Of a stretch of DNA of 64,000 nucleotides, positions 59,817 through 64,000 are shown piece after piece. The position numbers were made by a program, and so were the translations under genes. Below the pieces are notes generated by a model. That model made no database searches and had not been told where the DNA came from. It saw nothing but the letters and a program-made list of their open reading frames with translations. The stretch lies in assembly GCA_019722365.1 (NCBI GenBank), contig JADFUC010001185.1, forward strand, positions 48,332 to 112,331, written 5' to 3'. The stretch comes from Lithospermum erythrorhizon (lineage: Eukaryota > Streptophyta > Magnoliopsida > Boraginales > Boraginaceae). Positions within the stretch are counted from its first letter, which is position 1. Each line of letters begins with the position of its first letter.

Positions 59817-61509
59817 ATGTCTGCGAATAACAATAACCCACAAAAGAATTCTGGGGTGTCGTCTCCCTTTGGCAATCCTCTGCCTGGAAATCCGGTTGGT
59901 CAATCCCAACAGCAAGGCGGATCAGGCTACCCGTCGCAGTTTCAGCTGTCTCAGCTTGCTCATGCCCAAGCCATCGCTCAGGCACAATCGAAGGCTCAGG
60001 CACAGGCGCAGGTTGCTCATGCTCAATTTCAAGCGCAGTTGCAGGCACAAGGGCTGGTATTGAACCAGGCACATGCATCTGGTATGGGAAATCTAGGCGG
60101 GTCTCCTTTGTCCTTATCGGGAGGTAGTAATGCTATGGCAAAAAGGTTTCCACAGAAACCGCCAGTCAGGCCTCCTGGGTTATCTACTACCAACAACGTT
60201 TCTCCTATGAGGACTATGGAGCTCTCTGCTACTGCAAGAAAAAAGAAGCAGAAGGTTCCTGAGAGGCAATTACAGGATAGAGTAGCTGCTATTTTGCCAG
60301 AATCTGCTCTTTATACGCAGCTTCTTGAGTTTGAGGCTCGTGTAGATGCTGCCATGATAAGAAAGAAGATGGATATCCAAGAGGCGATAAAGAACCCACC
60401 ATGCATTCAGAAAACCCTGAGGGTTTATGTATTTAATACTTTTGCCAATCAGAGTCAGACTATTCCAAAGAAACCTAATGCAGAACCACCTACATGGACA
60501 CTTAAGATTGTAGGAAGAATCTTGGAGGAGGGGATGGACCCCGAGCAAGCTGCTATGTTTCAGAAAGCGAGCCCCATGTACCCAAAGTTCTCTGCATTCT
60601 TTAAAAGGATTACCATTTCATTGGACCAGAAACTATATCCTGATAACCATCTTATAGTCTGGGATAGTGCTCGATCTCCAGCCCCCCAGGAGGGTTTTGA
60701 GGTAAAACGGAAGGGGAACCAGGAATTTACTGCAAATATACGACTAGAACTGAATTACATGCCTGAGAAGTTTAAGATTTCTCCAGCTTTGATGGAGGTT
60801 CTGGGTATTGAAGTTGATACACGTGCTAGAATTATAGCAGCAATTTGGCATTATATCAAAGCCAGAAAATTGCAAAACCTTGATGATCCATCTTACTTCA
60901 ATTGTGACCCGCCACTTCAGAAAGTCTTTGGAGAAATGAAAGTTAAATTCACTGCAGTGACACAGAAGATAACATCCCATTTAGCTCCTCCACAACCTAT
61001 ACACCTGGAGCACAGGATCAAACTTTCAGGGAGTAGTCCCGTTGGAACAGCGTGTTATGATGTATTGGTTGATGTACCCTTCCCAATACAGAGGGACTTG
61101 AATGCTTTGCTGGCCGGTACAGAGAAAACCAAAGAGTTGGAGACCTGTGATGAAGCAATATGTGCTTCAATACGGAAAATTCATGAGCACCAAAGAAGAA
61201 GGGCCTTCTTTCTTGGTTTCAGTCAGTCACCAGTTGAATTTATAAATGCATTAATCGATTCTCAGACCAAAGATCTGAAGGTTGTTACTGGTGAAGCAAG
61301 TCGGAATGCTGAGAAAGAACGCCGTTCAGATTTTTACAGCCAGCCCTGGTACGTCATTTTCTCGTTTTCATATTTCTCATTGTTCATCTGCTTATAGCTT
61401 TTTTATATATAGTTAATTACTGTTGCATTTCTGATCTGACAGGGTCGAGGATGCTGTTATTCGGTATCTTAACCGCAAGCCAGCTGCTGATGCCCCGGGA
61501 AGCACATGA
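59817..61509 (+). CDS. SNF12: SWI/SNF complex subunit SNF12 homolog (BAF60/SWP73, SWIB domain)
   Basis: Accessory subunit of SWI/SNF chromatin remodelling complexes in the nucleus, known in Arabidopsis as CHC1/SWP73B; it links the remodeller to transcription factors. Coding exons are 59817-61348 and 61443-61509, joined TG|G to give [16 protein letters not shown] and ending PGST then TGA. Total 532 residues, close to the family. The ATG at 59817 (MSANNNNPQ) is chosen over one 33 bp upstream, because the protein family starts this way and the upstream codons would read the end of a likely leader intron. The N-terminus is rich in Gln and Ala (residues about 40-80: [15 protein letters not shown]), then basic ([12 protein letters not shown] at about 143). 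The SWIB/MDM2-type domain ([17 protein letters not shown] onward) is at about 314-390. All features are intact; expression should be broad. Confidence 0.95.
61349..61442 (+). other. Last intron of the SNF12 gene
   Basis: A 94-bp intron, GTACGT...TCTGACAG. Reading through it would end the protein at 61397 with unrelated residues; splicing restores the conserved C-terminus. Confidence 0.9.
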
Positions 61510-62990
61510 TATGTGCAACTCTTATTTCTTGATCAGTTTATAATGTAGTGTTGTAAGATTGGGGGTACCTAGTGACATTATTATACTTCCTCTGTGTACT
61601 TTAATTGGTTGCCATCTTGTTTGCACTTTAACATTCACTTTGGCATGCCCCACTGTGTATTTTGTACTAAGTTATATATGTCCTTTTCTTCTCAATTTAA
61701 TTAACCATTCATATTCCAGATTACGAATATAAACAATCTCTGCTAGTAGCTGGAAAATATAATTTTGAAGGTCTTTGAAATTCTAAGTGGACTAGATATG
61801 AAATGGAGATATAGATGCGTCAATATATCATATCTTAAATCTTTGAAAAACTCTAAACTAGATGATTTTATAATAATGAGGAAGTATTTCACAAAAATGA
61901 CCATTTCCAATGGATCTTGCTGGCAGTGGTGGTGTTTTTTTTTTTTTTTTAAGGCGATTGATGAGCTCGAATCGAACCTTCTAATCATATGTATCCTTTC
62001 ATCTTTTCTAGTTATTCGATGGTATTACTAAAAATGGTTTTTGGATTGTACATTTTAACATGTGCCAGAGAACCTCAAATCATATTTGTCCAACTTATAT
62101 AAAGTCTTATTAATAGTAACACTTGGAGCCCTACTAACTTCGTATACCAAATCGTCGTATGGTATTTTTAGAAAGTTAATTTTGAACTTCTCTAATGAAT
62201 TTGCACATACTATTTGGTAAAAGTTGCTTTTATAAAATCCCACATATATGATTTCTTTTAATCCTAATAAAGCATATTTAGTTATGGTACCGTCAGTTTT
62301 ATGATAGTCTATCGTTGGTTAAAAAATGATAAAAAGATGGAAAAAAAAAATTGACAAAAGAAATAGTAGAGATATTACAACTTAATTTTGGTACAAATGC
62401 ACCAAGAAACTGCAGTTAAAATTTTTACTAGATCTAAACTTGAAACATTATTTTCTACTCCAAATGCCTAGTGCACCTAAAGTATAGATAATAGGATATA
62501 TTTGCACAAAATGGGGTATATCGATAAATTGAGTTAATTGCTCAAATTGCCTCGATAAGTAATTTAAATTGCTAAATTATCCCAAAAAGCTTAAAAAGTC
62601 AGATTAATTTTATACGCTTTGGGCGTTGCAATTTGATCTCCGCAGGATTGTGGCGTTACAAACTAACAAGAAAACGAGATATCGCAACGCAACCTCGCGT
62701 ACCACGAGACTATGGTTCATGAGTTAAAATCGAAAATGGAAGTATGAAATTTGAAATCGAAAATAACGACCGAAATCAATTTATAACTTGACCAATACCG
62801 AAAAATATTTAGGTATTTGATAATAGTTCAAAGTTAAAAAGACTAACAGCTGTTGATAACTTTACACCTACTTATTTCATTTATATATGTGCATCATATA
62901 TTAAATAAATAATACTGGCTAATAAATAAAAATAAATAATAAATATTATTAATATGAATAGAATAAATATTATTACTAAAATATATGATA
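61510..62990. other. SNF12 3' UTR and AT-rich intergenic sequence
   Basis: The first 250 bp or so are probably 3' UTR. The rest is AT-rich with homopolymer runs (T run at about 61936-61950, A run at about 62340-62350). A more GC-rich patch at 62630-62720 has no recognised content. No gene is seen. Confidence 0.5.
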
Positions 62991-63955
62991 ATTATAGTTA
63001 TTATGATTATAATAATAATTATTATAATAATATTATAATAATATTATTACTTACATATTAATTATTATTATTATTATTATTACTTTTATTATTATTATTG
63101 TTGTTGTCATATTATTATTTATTATTATTATTATTATTACTTAAGCTCCTTCATATAAAATTGTTATCTTCCCGCTAAATTTTATAAGAAGAAATATATC
63201 TAGACTACCCAAAATCTTCAGAATTAACTTATTAGAATTTATCGAAATTTTGAAGCAAAATCAATACTTCTATTTATAGGAATAATATTACCTTTTCAAT
63301 ATTATTATTATAATTACTATTATTATTATTATTATTATTAGTACTTTTATTATCATTATAATTGTTTTATTATTATTATTATTATTATTATTTTTACATT
63401 AGTTTTATTATTTTTAGTTTTATTTATTATTATTTTTTTGTTATTATTTTCATTAATATTATTATTATTAGTATTTATTTTTATTTTTATTTTCATTTTC
63501 TTATTATTATTATTATTTTTGTTTTTGTTGTTATTATTATTATTATTAGTTTTTATTTTTATTATTATTATCATTTTTATTATTATTTTGTTATTATTGT
63601 TATTGTTTTCATTAATATTATTATTATTATTTATTTTTCTTTTCTTTTTCTTATTATTATTAATATTTTTTGTTATTATTATTATTATTATTAGTTTTTA
63701 TTTTTATTATTTCTATATTATTATTATTATTATTATTATTATTACGAATATTATTATTATTATTATTTATTATTATTATTATTAGTTTTATTTATTTATT
63801 TAATATTATTTTTTTATTTTTTATTATTACTATTGTTTATATTATTATTATTTTTATTATTTTCGCTTATTATTATCATTTTTAATTTTATTATTATGTT
63901 TATTTCTTATTATTATTATTATTATTATTATTTTTGTTATTATTATTTTTTTATT
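62991..63955. repeat. TTA/ATT trinucleotide microsatellite, two blocks
   Basis: Imperfect (TTA)n/(ATT)n runs at about 62991-63143 and 63298-63955, separated by ordinary AT-rich sequence. In the second block the plus strand is almost only T and A with T in excess. The open frames over it, rich in Ile, Tyr, Phe and Leu (plus) or Asn, Ile and Lys (minus), are products of the repeat, not genes. Confidence 0.95.
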
Positions 63956-64000
63956 TTTGCTGTTAGCAATACGCAACTGAAAATCCAGCACACAAATTGA

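Noticed and set aside
63356..63885. Long open frames rich in Ile, Tyr, Phe and Leu, or Asn and Lys on the other strand
   Set aside because: They are translations of the TTA/ATT repeat, open on both strands and in several frames; not genes.

Overview
The window is a plant nuclear chromosome segment, probably from a eudicot. The evidence is intron-containing genes with GT/AG splice sites and plant-type products: a laccase, a double-kinase receptor-like kinase and a SNF12/BAF60 SWIB protein. Between them lie LTR retrotransposons, a LINE and possible tRNA-type SINEs. I see no CRISPR array, rRNA, tRNA gene, organellar block or bacterial-style operon.

Layout. 1-3927 holds LTR-element debris and AT-rich sequence. 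3928-15257 is the 3' part of a laccase gene: exons 3928-4053, 5137-6102 and 15127-15257. Its last intron is about 9 kb because a degenerate Copia element (6180-about 14545) sits in it, and that element's 5' LTR was split by a second, opposite-strand Copia element (6203-12352). 16002-about 20585 is another decayed plus-strand Copia element. 22172-32417 is a Sirevirus-like Copia element with 1.3-kb LTRs, a primer-binding site, a probable 5-bp target duplication and a third (env-like) ORF after pol. It was inserted into an older element I cannot classify (about 20600-22171 plus 32418-34240). 34241-36398 is AT-rich spacer with a 79-bp repeat. 36399-49430 is a second, different Sirevirus-like Copia element with about 845-bp LTRs. 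It carries a nested sequence of about 3.95 kb (37428-41376) that looks like a solo LTR of a Ty3/Gypsy chromovirus on the minus strand.

The last third is gene-bearing. 52354-54789 is an intact single-exon gene for a cytoplasmic double-kinase protein of the RLK S.2 type, whose second kinase domain has lost its catalytic residues. 54980-55290 holds two SINE-like remnants. 55886-58881 is a decayed L1-type LINE with a poly(A) tail and a 17-18 bp target duplication. 59817-61509 encodes an intact SNF12 homolog in two coding exons, with a repeat-rich leader. The window ends in about 0.9 kb of TTA/ATT simple repeat.

The three genes are unrelated housekeeping or signalling genes and form no pathway. 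About two thirds of the window is transposable element, and all of the elements carry stops or frameshifts. The most interesting structure is in the two Sirevirus-like elements: each has a TATA box and leader-like stretch in front of its third ORF. In the first, the sequence upstream of that TATA repeats the same GAGAC/GTCTC motif found in the LTR U3. I did not find a clearly new biological system, and say so.
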